Notes under the pieces: model-generated
Told to the model about the DNA's origin: nothing
What the model saw: only the letters and a program-made list of their open reading frames with translations
The model's database searches: none
Origin: Triangularia verruculosa
Taxonomy: Eukaryota > Ascomycota > Sordariomycetes > Sordariales > Podosporaceae
Direction: 5' to 3'
Length of the DNA: 64,000 bases
Assembly: GCA_033296885.1 (NCBI GenBank)
Contig: MU863881.1
Span: forward strand, 248,001 to 312,000
Program-made: the position numbers and the translations under genes
In this document: positions 21,860 through 32,637 of the stretch, piece by piece
Layout: each line of letters opens with the position of its first letter
Numbering within the stretch: position 1 is the first letter of the stretch

Positions 21860-23074
21860 ATGACTCGCACCGATCGTGTTTTCCAGCTCGTTGGAAGCTG
21901 CAACAACTACCCCTGGGGCAAGCAGGGGGCCGAGTCTCTCGCGGTCCGGCTTCACAAAAAATCAGACAAGCAATTCGAAATAAAGAACGACGAGTTCTAC
22001 TCGGAACTATGGTTCGGCGATTATCCCGACTTTCCCGCTCGAGTGTTGGAGACGGGTGAGCTGCTCCAGGATGTCCTCCAGAAACACAAGGAAACACTCC
22101 TTGGGAAGAAGGTCATTGAAGAGCTCGGGGGACAGTTGCCCTTTCTTCCCAAGATTCTCTCCATCGCGAAAGCTCTCCCTCTCCAGATTCACCCCAACAA
22201 GGAGCTTGCCGCCAAGCTCCACGCCAAAGACCCTGAGAACTTCACCGACCCGAACCACAAGCCAGAAATTGCAGTGGCCCTATCCAAGTTTGAGGTGTTT
22301 GCAGGATGGAAGCCTCTGGAGGAGGTGCAGGCTCTGTTTCAACGACTTGATGTGCTGCAGCAGTTTGTTCCTACAGGCATGAAGTCCTGGTCTGAATTGA
22401 CACTGCGAGAAGTCACTCGGTCTCTCCTCCAGGCCGATGAGAAGACGGTGAAGTCTGTTGAAGAAGCCCTGGCCAATGCATCCAAAGAACAGCTCGGTAC
22501 CCAAGAATACATCCTCGATCTCCTACCACGTCTTCGAGACCAGTATGGCGCGACAGACCCCGGCTCATTGGTTGCACTCCTATGCATGAACTTTCTTGTG
22601 TTGGGCGCCGGTGACGCCATCTACATCCCAGCCGATGGCATTCACGCCTATCTGAGTGGTGACATTGTCGAGTGCATGGCTCGCAGCAACAACGTTCTCA
22701 ACGCAGGCTTCTGCCCCCCGGCCGACCGCAACAATATCAACATGTTCGCAGACACACTGACCTTCCAACCAAGCACAAGATCCAAGGACGATGTCATTCT
22801 GCCAGCGCAAGATCAAGGAAAGGTCAAAATCTACAAACCACCCATGAGCGAATTCAATATGCTCAGGATTAACTTGATTCAGGGTGAAGGAGAGGATCTT
22901 GATGAGCATCAGGGACCTGGGGTCATGATTGTCACACACGGGAATGGGACCATGCTAGCCGACGGCAAGACGTTCAGGTTGGAAGAAGGGTCTATATTCT
23001 TTCTTGCGCCTGGAGTAAAGGTCAGGATCGATAGTCCAGGTGGGCTAGAAGCGCATATGGCCGTTGTGGTTTGA
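21860..23074 (+). CDS. Mannose-6-phosphate isomerase, type I
   Basis: Intronless, 404 residues, start ATG at 21860. The enzyme interconverts fructose-6-phosphate and mannose-6-phosphate in the cytosol, feeding GDP-mannose synthesis for glycosylation and cell wall. The zinc site is intact: Q109 and H111 in LQIHPNKELA, E136 in HKPEIAVAL, and H262 in ADGIHAYL. The family signature around YIPADGIHAYLSGDIVECMARSNN is clear, although the usual D before NVLRAG reads S-N-N-V-L-N-A-G here. That substitution and a length slightly below the main fungal PMI (about 430-470) suggest this may be a second paralogue; fungi often carry more than one. Only a whole-genome comparison could settle this. Confidence 0.93.
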   Translation: MTRTDRVFQLVGSCNNYPWGKQGAESLAVRLHKKSDKQFEIKNDEFYSELWFGDYPDFPARVLETGELLQDVLQKHKETLLGKKVIEELGGQLPFLPKILSIAKALPLQIHPNKELAAKLHAKDPENFTDPNHKPEIAVALSKFEVFAGWKPLEEVQALFQRLDVLQQFVPTGMKSWSELTLREVTRSLLQADEKTVKSVEEALANASKEQLGTQEYILDLLPRLRDQYGATDPGSLVALLCMNFLVLGAGDAIYIPADGIHAYLSGDIVECMARSNNVLNAGFCPPADRNNINMFADTLTFQPSTRSKDDVILPAQDQGKVKIYKPPMSEFNMLRINLIQGEGEDLDEHQGPGVMIVTHGNGTMLADGKTFRLEEGSIFFLAPGVKVRIDSPGGLEAHMAVVV

Positions 23075-23225
23075 ATAGACAGTCTTTTTTCTTTTGTCCG
23101 TCGGGGAATGGTAGGCTGGCACGTCGCCGTGGCGATGGTGCTGAGCAATAGGCTGGCAGTGTATGTGACGGTGAATACCTATGCTGGCACCAACTGTGTT
23201 TATAGTTTGGTGACCTGCAGACCAG

Positions 23226-23231
23226 AATAAA
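23226..23231 (+). promoter_or_regulatory. Polyadenylation signal after phosphomannose isomerase
   Basis: AATAAA lies 152 bases after the stop codon, at the usual distance for a fungal 3'UTR. Confidence 0.4.
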
Positions 23232-23979
23232 AGTATTGGGAATTTCAATCTGGCCGCTTCTGCTGCAGCCGTATGCTGGGATCGAAGTCAAAAGCAGGAC
23301 TCGCGAGGAACAGATGGTACATACAACCACATTGTCCTTTGAAGGCGAAGGTGATAAAAGCAGTAGCAAGGGGGAGTGGCAGCGCAGATGCGGACACTGA
23401 ATTTGATGAGCAGACCAGAGACGGGGGGAGACGGTGTCCGAATCACCTTCCAAGAGCTGTCTCATTAGAAAGGTCTTTAATTTTGTAATACATTTTATTC
23501 TCATATCTTTCCCAACTCATTTTGGTAACCAGTAAAACCCGTGAAGTTCACGAATTGGTGATATGGAATGCCAAGGCCGGTGTAAGTGCTCGCCAGCTGG
23601 CAGCCATTGGTTCCTCCGTTCACAGGCGTTCCACACTCACGTCATCGATTCCGGAGCACCCATTCCACAGTCTACACTAGTTCGAACCATGGCTCTGGCA
23701 CACCTGCGTCACCGACTCCATCTTTATCGGCCTTCTGATTGGTCGCCATTGATGTCATTGCCGTCTTTGAGATCAATACAGCACAAGCAGCAATCCGATA
23801 AAGCCATGGCGACGATGTCGATGCCACCCAGCCCACCACTTGTTGTTTAATTCTGCAAATAAGCTTTTCGTCGTCAACTCTGGACCCGGTTACCATCCTA
23901 CCTACCTTACTTAGCCCATCATACTACCCACACTTTCCTTCAGAATAGAGTCAGGCGGTCCTGGAGAGCCTCCCCGGCC
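23232..23979. other. Intergenic region upstream of the DUF3292 gene
   Basis: About 0.75 kb with no supported gene. A TACC/TTAC-rich stretch (CCTACCTACCTTACTTAG) near 23898-23915 lies about 70 bases upstream of the next start codon. Confidence 0.5.
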
Positions 23980-26274
23980 ATGGCTTCAGCACAGACATCA
24001 TCGGCTCCGAACGGGGCCCCAAATAGGCCACCGAATAGCGACAATGACAACAGCCTAGGATCCGAAATCATTGACTTTTTGCCTATTCCTGCCGTTAACC
24101 CTACATCCTCTACTGAAGGTCCTCACAAGCCTGAGCCAACCGAGAGCTTGGATAACCAACAAACACTGTCCCATGCCTTGGCCACCGAGGGCACCACCGA
24201 GCACCCCAAGGGCCACGTCCAACTCAATCACGATGAGGAAGTCCGCGACCTAGGATGGAACGAGCCGAAGCAGGAGATACCAGCGCCTCTGGTGGGTGGT
24301 ATGGACAACGAAGAGCTCTGGATGCTCGTGCGCCGGTTCAACAAGGTACGCATCATGATCTATTCTACGTCAGCGATGGCGGCTAGTACCTGAGCTAACG
24401 TCAGTGCGATGACAGCAAATCTTCCATACCAAAGCGACGCCCTACCCTCCGCCCGGCGGTCTCGATCTGAACATAGCAGAGAACGAAGAGTTCTCGCCGG
24501 ACAAGATGCGCGGAAACTTCGAGCGCCTCTATATGACGGTTGGCGTTGGGATGCTATCAGCTGTTAAGCACATCGCGAGACTGCGGTCCTGGAAGGAAAC
24601 ACGGCGCACGGCAGCGTTTGCCAGTGCATATTTTGTGGCTTGGTTGTTTGACTTCTTGACACCACTCCTGATTAGTGTATTGGTGGCGCTGATCGCGGTG
24701 CCATGGACGAGGGAGTATCTGTTTCCTCCCGCCCCAGTGTCACTAGTTGACAGCAAGACGGGAGGGATACAGAAACCAAAGGCCGGAGTGCTGGGGAGTC
24801 ATGACAGCGCTACGGGCGCGCCCGAGAACCACAAGGGTGAGGCGGTTGAGCAGGAGGCTAGCAACTTTGTCAGCGGGATCGCGACAGTGGCGGTGAGCGG
24901 CGCTGTTGGACAACATGCTCAGGGGGATCAGGAGTCGGCAGAGCAGTCCACCACCGAGATGCACAAGGCTATTGGATCAAAGCCGGGGACGAAGAGGGAC
25001 AAAACGGAGGTGCCAATGCAGACGGCGATGTGGGCGAAGCTTCAGCCTATTATGCATGGGCTGGGTGATTTTGTCGATACTTGGGAGCGGTTTGCGAAGT
25101 GAGTTCAATGTTGCTACTCACTTTGACGAGATTTTTGATGCTAACATGGCCTTCCAGTGCGCTGTCTCCTACTCCTCCGTTTCCTACCGACGTGCATCGT
25201 CTAAGATTTGTCGCGCTTATCCTGCCTCTTTTGGCATTGTCCTTTGTGGTCACCTCGTACATGTTCATCAAGGGTGTCACCTTTGGCATTGGCTTCGGTT
25301 TCTTCGGCGACCCCATCATCTCCCGCGGCCTGGACTGGCTTGACCGCACAATCCCCGACTGGAAGAAGTTGTTGGAACTGCGAAAGTATGTACTTGTATC
25401 CGTTATCCTTTCGAAACTCAGTACACTGACCATCTTACCTCGCAGCACTTTGTTGAAGGGAGTTCCCACCAATGCCCAGCTCACCATCACCCTCCTCCGC
25501 ATCGGCGAAGCGAACCATGCTCCTCTCCCACCCCCGCCCCGTATCAACGAAGTGCCTCAAGACAAGCCTGCGCAGCTTACCTCCAATGATCTGGCCGCGG
25601 CAGGCGCTGACGCTCCTATGAATGCGAGTGCAGATGAACTACAGGAAGCAATCCACTACGATCCTAGCGTCAAACATGACAAGGGCGGCAACCAAGGGGG
25701 GCACAGCGTCATGGTGAAAGGTCAGGATAAGGAGCAAAACAAGAAGAGCAACAAGTTCCTCAATTTCTTCAGGGGTACTGCCAAGACTGCTGTCAAGACT
25801 GCCGTTGGCGCTGATACTATCAGGGGCAAGATGGGCATCAGTCACCATGCCAAAGACAGACTGGGTGTTGTTCCACCGGCAGAGAAGGTCCCCATCAGTG
25901 GACCGGTTGAGTTTGAGGCGAGATATGAGGGCAAAAAGGGCAATGTGTACCTGTCCACGGCGGCGACCATTCCGGTTGTTGCGTTTGGGACCAAGAAGAC
26001 GATGGAGAAGATCGGGCCCGATGGTGAGGAGAAGGAGGATCTGCATGCCATGTGGAGCGTGCCGGTGGCAGACATTATTGAGTTGAAGAAGTTGGGTGGA
26101 TTTGGCTGGAAGGCAAAGCTGGTGGTGGGCTGGAGTTTGGAGAGGGAGGTGAGTGATGGGTTAGAATTAAAGACGAACAGAGGGGAGGTGTACAAGATTA
26201 CGGCGATTCCGTTGAGGGATGAGTTGTTTAACCGGCTGATTGCCGTTGGTGGACAGAAGTGGGAGGCTTGGTAA
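23980..26274 (+). CDS. DUF3292 family membrane protein
   Basis: Four exons, 23980-24345, 24416-25098, 25158-25385 and 25446-26274, encode 701 residues. All junctions keep frame. The protein matches the fungal DUF3292 family from its overall layout and motifs such as DNEELWMLVRRFNKQ, PPGGLDLNIAENEEFSPDKMR and RLYMTVGVGM. Membrane segments are visible in FASAYFVAWLFDFLTPLLIS with VLVALIAVP, and in RFVALILPLLALSFVVTSYMF plus VTFGIGFGFFGDP. The N terminus is hydrophilic and Pro-rich. The C-terminal 120 residues look like a small GRAM/PH-type beta domain (FEARYEGKKGNVYLST, then DIIELKKLGG); this is inference from pattern only. The family has no established function. Confidence 0.82.
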
Positions 26275-26653
26275 ATGGGAGAAGGATGCCCTGTATTATG
26301 TTGTTTCAGCACGACGGCAAGCCTGGAGTTTGGATAAAGAACACGCCTTGTAGAATGACCTGTTTTTACGACGACTAGTGGTTGGATGGCCTACTATCTA
26401 TCAAATGAGAGAATCAGTTCCTAGCGGCGTCCATCTCCCTGCTTTTACATCCTCACTCACCCTCTTGACACTATCTTGGTCTGCCTCGGCGAAGTGATGG
26501 ATCTCCTCTAGCCACTTACCCTCGCCGTCGTGTTCCACACGCCCAACTGTTGTTATACTTGTTACAGAAACGAGAGTCTTAGCTTTGTAAGACAGTGCAA
26601 ATAGGGGTGCAAGACAGGCCTTTTGATAACATTTGTATTAGGTATCTAGGGTA
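26275..26653. other. Convergent 3' intergenic region
   Basis: A 379-base gap between two converging genes holds their 3'UTRs. I see no gene or repeat. Confidence 0.5.
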
Positions 26654-27649
26654 TCACCAGGACACCTTTTCTGTATGTTTTAAGCACGCGCATCTCTTGA
26701 ACCTCCTCATCGTGACTCGAGCCCACGAATCAACGGACCTGGACTCGGCGGTAGGTGGCTTGCCCCATGCTCCGCAAGCATCATCGTCCAGACCGGGATG
26801 CACCCATTCGGATCCCCTAGGCGCCACCGTGAAATAATCCTTTCCCCAACTTTCGAACCTCTCCGACTGCGAATCCTCGACTCTCTTCCTCTCATACTTG
26901 ACGACTGTTTCTTGAAGCCCAGCGCAAAATTGGCTGCTTTTCATCAAGGCGTTATATCTCTCGTATAGGAGAGGGAGGATGTAAGCATCCTGGGCACAGT
27001 ACTGTAGGACGTGCTCAGGGATGGGCCTCTCAAGAAACGCGGCATAACTGCCACCTAGTTCAGGGCAGAACGACTCCCTACCGGCCCGTTTCACAGCCTC
27101 GGCAGTTTCGAGCTGCGATGTTGTCAGGTTGGCGTCACGCCGAATACACTTTGCCAACCCGTTCAGATAGGGCTTGTGGGGGTTCGTGGCATGCTCCATC
27201 AGCTGGAGGTCCTTGATACCCTCTAGACTAATGCCATACAGGTGATACAAAGCGTCAGAGTCGTGGCGGACGTCGAAGAAAACCTTAGGGATCCCTGGCC
27301 ACTCCAAAATGGACTTGAGTGTAATGACGGTTGAGTGGGCTGAGGTAGTGAAAGCAGCATGCTGGAGCCGTTGAACGTCGATAAGGTAGGTATGGTGTGT
27401 GGGCAGGATATGAAGCTGCATGATGGCGAGGGTTCCGTTCCGGCCGAGATTTTCGCCTTCCAGGTCGATATAAAGCGATGGTGGCGAGGTTGGCAGATCC
27501 TGAATCATCTCTACCAGGTCTGCCATTGCCGTGTGTGTATCGATGAGGGTGATCTGGGGCTCTGTCCGTGGGAGCTTGCTTTGAAAGACCGGCTCGGTAG
27601 AGGAGCTATCCTCATACTCGGGGAGGTTATCAAGGTCGAAGACGGTCAT
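26654..27649 (-). CDS. DEDDy 3'-5' exonuclease-domain protein (EXD1/RNase D-like)
   Basis: Intronless, 331 residues from the first in-frame ATG at 27649; the open frame continues upstream without an ATG, so a further 5' exon is possible. The fold is that of DnaQ-like 3'-5' exonucleases. The acidic residues are visible: D62 and E64 in YIDLEGENLG, D130 or D132 in FFDVRHDSDAL, and the ExoIII motif Y217-x3-D221 in YCAQDAYILP. The DEDDy set is therefore complete and the protein should bind two metal ions. Order and spacing resemble fungal proteins related to RNase D and EXD1. Likely substrates are structured RNA or DNA ends, but this cannot be told from sequence. No helicase or HRDC domain is fused. 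Confidence 0.85.
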   Translation of the reverse strand: MTVFDLDNLPEYEDSSSTEPVFQSKLPRTEPQITLIDTHTAMADLVEMIQDLPTSPPSLYIDLEGENLGRNGTLAIMQLHILPTHHTYLIDVQRLQHAAFTTSAHSTVITLKSILEWPGIPKVFFDVRHDSDALYHLYGISLEGIKDLQLMEHATNPHKPYLNGLAKCIRRDANLTTSQLETAEAVKRAGRESFCPELGGSYAAFLERPIPEHVLQYCAQDAYILPLLYERYNALMKSSQFCAGLQETVVKYERKRVEDSQSERFESWGKDYFTVAPRGSEWVHPGLDDDACGAWGKPPTAESRSVDSWARVTMRRFKRCACLKHTEKVSW

Positions 27650-28894
27650 GCTGAAATCTCGGGGGGCGTGCTTCAGTAGACCACAAAAAGTGCGGCAAAT
27701 GAAGCGATGTGTATCCAAGAGTATCAGGCAAGGCCAGTTCCAAAATGCTTCAAAGATGTCAAGAATATATAGAGATCGATCTCTTGAAGTGAATCAAACC
27801 GGACCCTTGGCAAAGTCTTGCTCCTTGCTCGTAGCTAGTGGCTTCCCATGCACGATTGCGCGGGCCAGCATTGAGAGACGGCAGGATCGGATGGATCAGA
27901 AGCAAAATGAAGATGTCGGGGTACCTTTGTTGGTACTGTAATAGATTCTCTTCTGCTACTGGTGTAGGCCTGAAACAAGTTCAAGTATTGATTTATACAC
28001 GTTGAATATAACGTTTGAGAGTGCCTGAAACTCTGATGTTGTCTTCAAGTCTGAATGTGCTCCCCAAGCTTGTGGCCAGTCGTTAGCGCCCCAAAACTCT
28101 CACAACTTTCCTGGGAGCTTAATTGTGTAAATCTATAATCGATCAGCGATTATTCTCACAGACCTCGGATCGGTGTGTTCGCCCGCAACTGCCGACAGTT
28201 TGCAACAACTTCGAAGTGACATGGTCACGCATTACATCGGAGACGATCCAAGACAACGCTTCGTATACTACAAACTCTTGCGAAAACAATTCTGACTTGG
28301 CGGTGGGTACTGCAACGGGCGCTGATCCTTATATGTGAGTTAAGAAGAAAAAGTGAAATAGTAATTAAAAGGTGAAATGGTGAAATGGTGAATTGTGTAG
28401 ATGGGCGAGGTGCAACTTCCGCACCAAATGCAAGCAATCTTAAAGGTATGTGGCGTTCAGCTGGCGCGAAATGCTGGCGGATACTTCAACGGCTCCACGT
28501 GCAGGCCCAGCCACAAATAACTTTATGAATCTTTCCGAATTGCTGACATCTCCCGGCAACTCGAGTTTGTTGCGGCGCTCCCTCCTTCATGGCCAGATCA
28601 GGTAATCCAGGCGACGTCAGAAACACAGTCCCCGACGGCTTCCGGTTTCTCCAACGGTAGCAGTGTCAAAGTAACATCCGAACCGCCGAACCCAACTCCG
28701 ATCCAGTCTGTGGTCCAGACCAAGCGTCGCCTTCTTCTCCCACTCCACGATGCCCAATGGGGGTTGAGAGGCAATCAGTTCTCTCGGAAGGTTCTGCATT
28801 GGCCGGTAGCTAAGGCCCTTGGGTGTTGCCAGCGCGGGGACTACTGTAGGCCATGCCCATACCGTCACAGTCGGCAAGGTTGGTAAGAATCAGA
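27650..28894. other. Intergenic region between exonuclease and secreted-protein genes
   Basis: About 1.2 kb without a supported gene. A short direct repeat of an 8-base unit (GGTGAAAT, GGTGAAAT, GGTGAATT) lies at 28371-28394. Frames on the minus strand near 28617-28877 show no family features. Confidence 0.45.
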
Positions 28895-28900
28895 TATAAA
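28895..28900 (+). promoter_or_regulatory. TATA box of the small secreted protein gene
   Basis: TATAAA lies 263 bases upstream of the start codon at 29163. The sequence between is pyrimidine-rich with many CTTC/TTCC runs, so a long leader of about 230 bases is likely. Confidence 0.5.
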
Positions 28901-29162
28901 ACCAGCTGCGTCTCCCGCTCCAGAAGCCTTCTTCTCACCATCAGCATCGTGCAGGTTCACAACACTCAAAGCAAACAGTCCTTCTTCCATACCAACTTCA
29001 CTTGCCGGTCAAGTGATTTGAACAACTGAACCTTTTCTTCGAACAATCCTTCCTTTGAACAAATATTTTCCAACTTCAAGCTTTTGGCTGCCGGTTAGCC
29101 CTTCGCATCACTCTTATCATCCAACAAACTTCTCACTTACAAAACCACCCACCACCTTCAAA

Positions 29163-29798
29163 ATGAAGTACTCCATCATCTTCGTTGCCGCCATCGGCCT
29201 CGCCTCCGCCGCCCCAGCAGTCAACCAGCTCAACCGCCCCAACGGCGCCGTCGCTCGCCGATCTGCCCCCTCCTCCAACAATGGTCCTACCATGAACTAT
29301 GTCCGCAAGCGCAGCCCTCAGTCTGAAGGCGGGCAGAGCAGTGGCAACACGAGTGGCGGCGGCAGCAACGATGGCGGAAGCAACAGAGACTCGGTGCTAT
29401 CAGGAACTACAATCGCGTCCGAGGGATCGGTGTATTCTGATCAGTCCCAGCAATCTCAAAGCAGCACGGGCGAGACCCTGGTGAACCCGCCTTCTACCCC
29501 TTCTCAATCAACTCGCTCCAGCCAGGACTTCGGCTCAGACTCAGGCTCGTCGGACGACGGCCAGCGTCAGTATGAGCCCATCACGCCTGAAATGAGGCAG
29601 AACCTACTCAACAACATTCGCGTGCAGCAGCAGCAGGAGGCCGCGGAGGAGGAGCAGTGGAGGCAACAGAGAGATGCCATCACCCGGGCCGCTAGCGGGA
29701 GTGCAGGAGAGTCTTCTGGACAGAGCGGCCGGCCGAACAACGGTGGTAACAATGATGGAGCTGGCGGAGCTGGTGGCGGCAAGGTTTCCTCAAAGTAG
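29163..29798 (+). CDS. Small secreted Ser/Gly/Asn-rich protein with dibasic sites
   Basis: Intronless, 211 residues; the ATG at 29163 follows CAAA and gives a clear signal peptide (MKYSIIFVAAIGLASAAP). No known domain. Two dibasic motifs follow soon after: RR at 32-33 (VARRSAP) and KR at 49-50 (VRKRSPQ). These suit Kex2-type processing, which would release a short peptide of about 14 residues and a mature Ser/Gly/Gln-rich chain. The rest is low-complexity: Gly/Ser/Asn-rich stretches flank a Gln/Glu-rich helical segment (RVQQQQEAAEEEQWRQQRD). It may be a wall or matrix protein or a secreted peptide precursor; neither is shown. A TATA box and long pyrimidine-rich leader suggest strong or inducible expression. 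Confidence 0.75.
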   Translation: MKYSIIFVAAIGLASAAPAVNQLNRPNGAVARRSAPSSNNGPTMNYVRKRSPQSEGGQSSGNTSGGGSNDGGSNRDSVLSGTTIASEGSVYSDQSQQSQSSTGETLVNPPSTPSQSTRSSQDFGSDSGSSDDGQRQYEPITPEMRQNLLNNIRVQQQQEAAEEEQWRQQRDAITRAASGSAGESSGQSGRPNNGGNNDGAGGAGGGKVSSK

Positions 29799-30032
29799 AT
29801 GACTGAGGGGGTGACAAAAATGAGAGTGATATGAAGTGACTCGATCGCTGGCGGTCGCTGGAAGCTTGGCTTTACGATCTCTCTAGGTTTCAGATATTTC
29901 ACTCTTTCCTTTATGATAATAGAATATCTGTGACTTTAAACCAGACACTGTGGCATGTGCGAAAGTATCGGGACACAGTTCGAAATATCATTCATCCATC
30001 TCGATTTACCGCTACTTCACGCCAATGACAGT

Positions 30033-32637
30033 TTACAAATGAAATCCAAAAGCGCCTCCGAGTCCCCATGGCCCCTCCTGTGTCTTGACTTGACCGCCTT
30101 CTCCTCCGAGGATGACCACACGTTCCACCTGCACATCGGTATCAAACCCAAAAGTCCCGTTCGCAGCAAAGCTTTGCCCGTCCCAATAAAAGACAATCTC
30201 CGACTTGTTACTGTCCACATCCGAACTGACCCCGTCATCTAGGTACAGTTCTCCCCTAGCGGTTCCATCCTTCGCCGGCGCGACGATGATGTTGAAGTTC
30301 TTTGCCCTCACCTGCGCAGTGGTATTTCCAGATTCCGTTCTCATGGGAACAATGGTGCCACCCCTGATATGAACAGGTATCTCGTCCCAGTCCAGCCCGT
30401 CCAACCTGTGCGTCTGCCCACCTCCAGCCTTTTGCTCAAAGCTCCAAAAGTCGTACCAGAGGTCGTCGGGGAGGTAGAAGCTAACGCTTGTGGCGTTATC
30501 GTCAACGACGGGGGAGATGAGGAGAGCATCGCCAAACATCCACTGTGTTTGGATACCAAAGGTGTTGCTGTCAGATGGGTAGAAGAACCACAAGGGGCTT
30601 GCGTTGGGAGTGCCGTCCGTACTTGCTTTCCAGAGAGAGGTGTAGATATAGTCGAGAAGTTTGTATCGGGTGTCGATGGCCTTCTTGGCTGCCTTGGTTA
30701 CATTCGGCCAGAGGTAGAACTCCTGTTGATTGGCACTTGAGTCGGCATGGTTGCGGTAGAAGGGTTGAAAGGCGCCCAGGAGAGCCCACCTGGCGCACAT
30801 CTTCTCTGTGGCATTCTCGTTGAAGCCGCAGACGTCAGAACCGACGAATGGCATTGCATGCATAGCAGCAAAGGACATCAATTGACGTATGGTAATGCGG
30901 TAATGATCCCATCGAGACGCGTTATCCCCAAACCAGTGAGCTGCCACCCTGCCGGCTCCAGCAAACGTTGATCGTGTGAGAACGAAGGGTCTGAGAGTGG
31001 GCTTGCGGCTTATCAGAGCATTGTGAGTAGCTGCTGCCATCATGGTTCCATAGAGGTTGTGAGTGTCATATTGGTGGGTTCCGTCAGCGTTGGTGATATT
31101 GGTGTATAGAGTGTTGGCGGAAAGCTCGCCTGTGTACTTGTGATTTTGGATGCGATAGGCTGGCTTGAAGAGATCTCTGTTCGGCACTCCTTTAAACGGA
31201 ACTGGATCTGCATAGCGTTTGTCGATGTAGCTGCCATTTCGGGTAGCCCGGGTTCCAGCTGAGCTCGACGGGAAGCAATCGGTAGTCTCGCAAAAGTTGC
31301 TGGCCTCGTTCATGTCCACCCAAAGCCCATCAACATTGATACCCGAAGCAGTATCATAGAACCTCTTGATCTCATCCGTCCACCACCCTTGTGTGTTTGA
31401 ATGGAACCAGTCGGGCCATACCACTTCACCAGGCCATTGGCGTCCGCGGTAAAATGACCCATCTTCCGCTTTTAGAAACACGTCCTTTTCAGCACCTCGG
31501 ATGTAGGTGGGGTAGTTCTCAGCCCTGTGGATTCCCGGGTCCAAGATCTGAACATAGTGTTGATCATTGCCGTGTAGACTCTGAACCAGCTCTTGAACCT
31601 TCTCAAGACTGTAATTGACTGGGTTTGTGGTGAAGTCTCGATGGCCATCCATGTAGTCAATATCCCCCCACATGGTCTCTAGCGGAATTCCAGCATCGGA
31701 GTAGTTTCGAACAACCTGTCTAACATCATCAATTGTCTTGTAGCCATATTTGCATTGGTGAAAGCCCAAAGCCCAATAAGGCACGAATGCTGGCAAGCCA
31801 ACGACATCGGCGTATTGCTTGCTCACATCCGCTGGTCTGGGTCCAGCGAGGAAATAAAAGTCAAAAACACCGCCAATCACATTGTATTCGAGATATTGCT
31901 GTCCTTGATCCGATGTACCGAGCTTAATGTCCATGCCATTCGAGCTTAACAGAAAGACCCCATGTGTACCCGCCGCTCCCCGGTGGTCAAAGTACACTGG
32001 GTGAGAGCCATAGAGGTTTGCGTTGGGCGGAATGTTAGGTGACTCCGAGTTCCATAGTGTGCGCGTGTAATCCTTGGTTGGAAGGCGAAAGTCATCAGAG
32101 TGTTCACCCAATCCGTAGATATTTGGGTTTGATGGCAAGCGGGTTCTGAGTCGGATGTACTGGGTTTCGAAAATTAGTGGTGTGTCGGCTGTGTCGAAAA
32201 GGATGTCCCCTGTTGATCTCCTGGTGACGCTGAAAGTGAACGGACTTTGTGTAAAACCGAACTGTAGGTCCGAGGTACTTGTCGTTGCGTTCTGACTTCT
32301 TGGTCGGGGCAGGGCATGTTCTTGGACCTGAAACACCTCATAGTCTGTGTCTGTGATGAGGACATGCAGCCGCGAATCTGTTCCGAGTCAGTCAGCACGC
32401 GTGTCATCGTACCTGACAAAGTGTGGCGTATTCACCTGTCTGGTATTCGACAAGTAACCTCAAATTCTCAATGTCGTTACTGTGAGAACTGCAGTTTCCA
32501 ATCAGAACGAGATGCGCAATCAGATACGAGTCTGCTTCCAGAACGTTGATGGCTTCGTAGCCAGGACATTGGTCGACCTGACCGAGTGCTCCCCATGCAA
32601 AGAGGAGCACAAGCGAGGCAATCCAGTGAAATGCCAT
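30033..32637 (-). CDS. Secreted alpha-glucosidase, glycoside hydrolase family 31
   Basis: Two exons, 32637-32436 and 32377-30033, encode 848 residues. The start gives a signal peptide (MAFHWIASLVLLFAWGALGQ). The enzyme should release glucose from the non-reducing ends of maltose, starch fragments or other alpha-glucosides outside the cell. GH31 landmarks are in order: GLGEHSDDFRLP, YWALGFHQCKYGY, MWGDIDYMDG, then the nucleophile D422 in GLWVDMNEASNF, and the acid/base D552 in HWFGDNASRWDHY. The C-terminal strand domains follow (SPVVDDNATSVSFYLP and HIRGGTIVPM). Length fits fungal secreted alpha-glucosidases (about 850-900). The upstream region contains four copies of a decamer that could be regulatory. 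Substrate range is not predictable. Confidence 0.94.

Noticed and set aside
23676..23690. Minus-strand GGTTCGAACT resembling a T-loop
   Set aside because: The flanking bases do not pair as a T stem and no cloverleaf fits.
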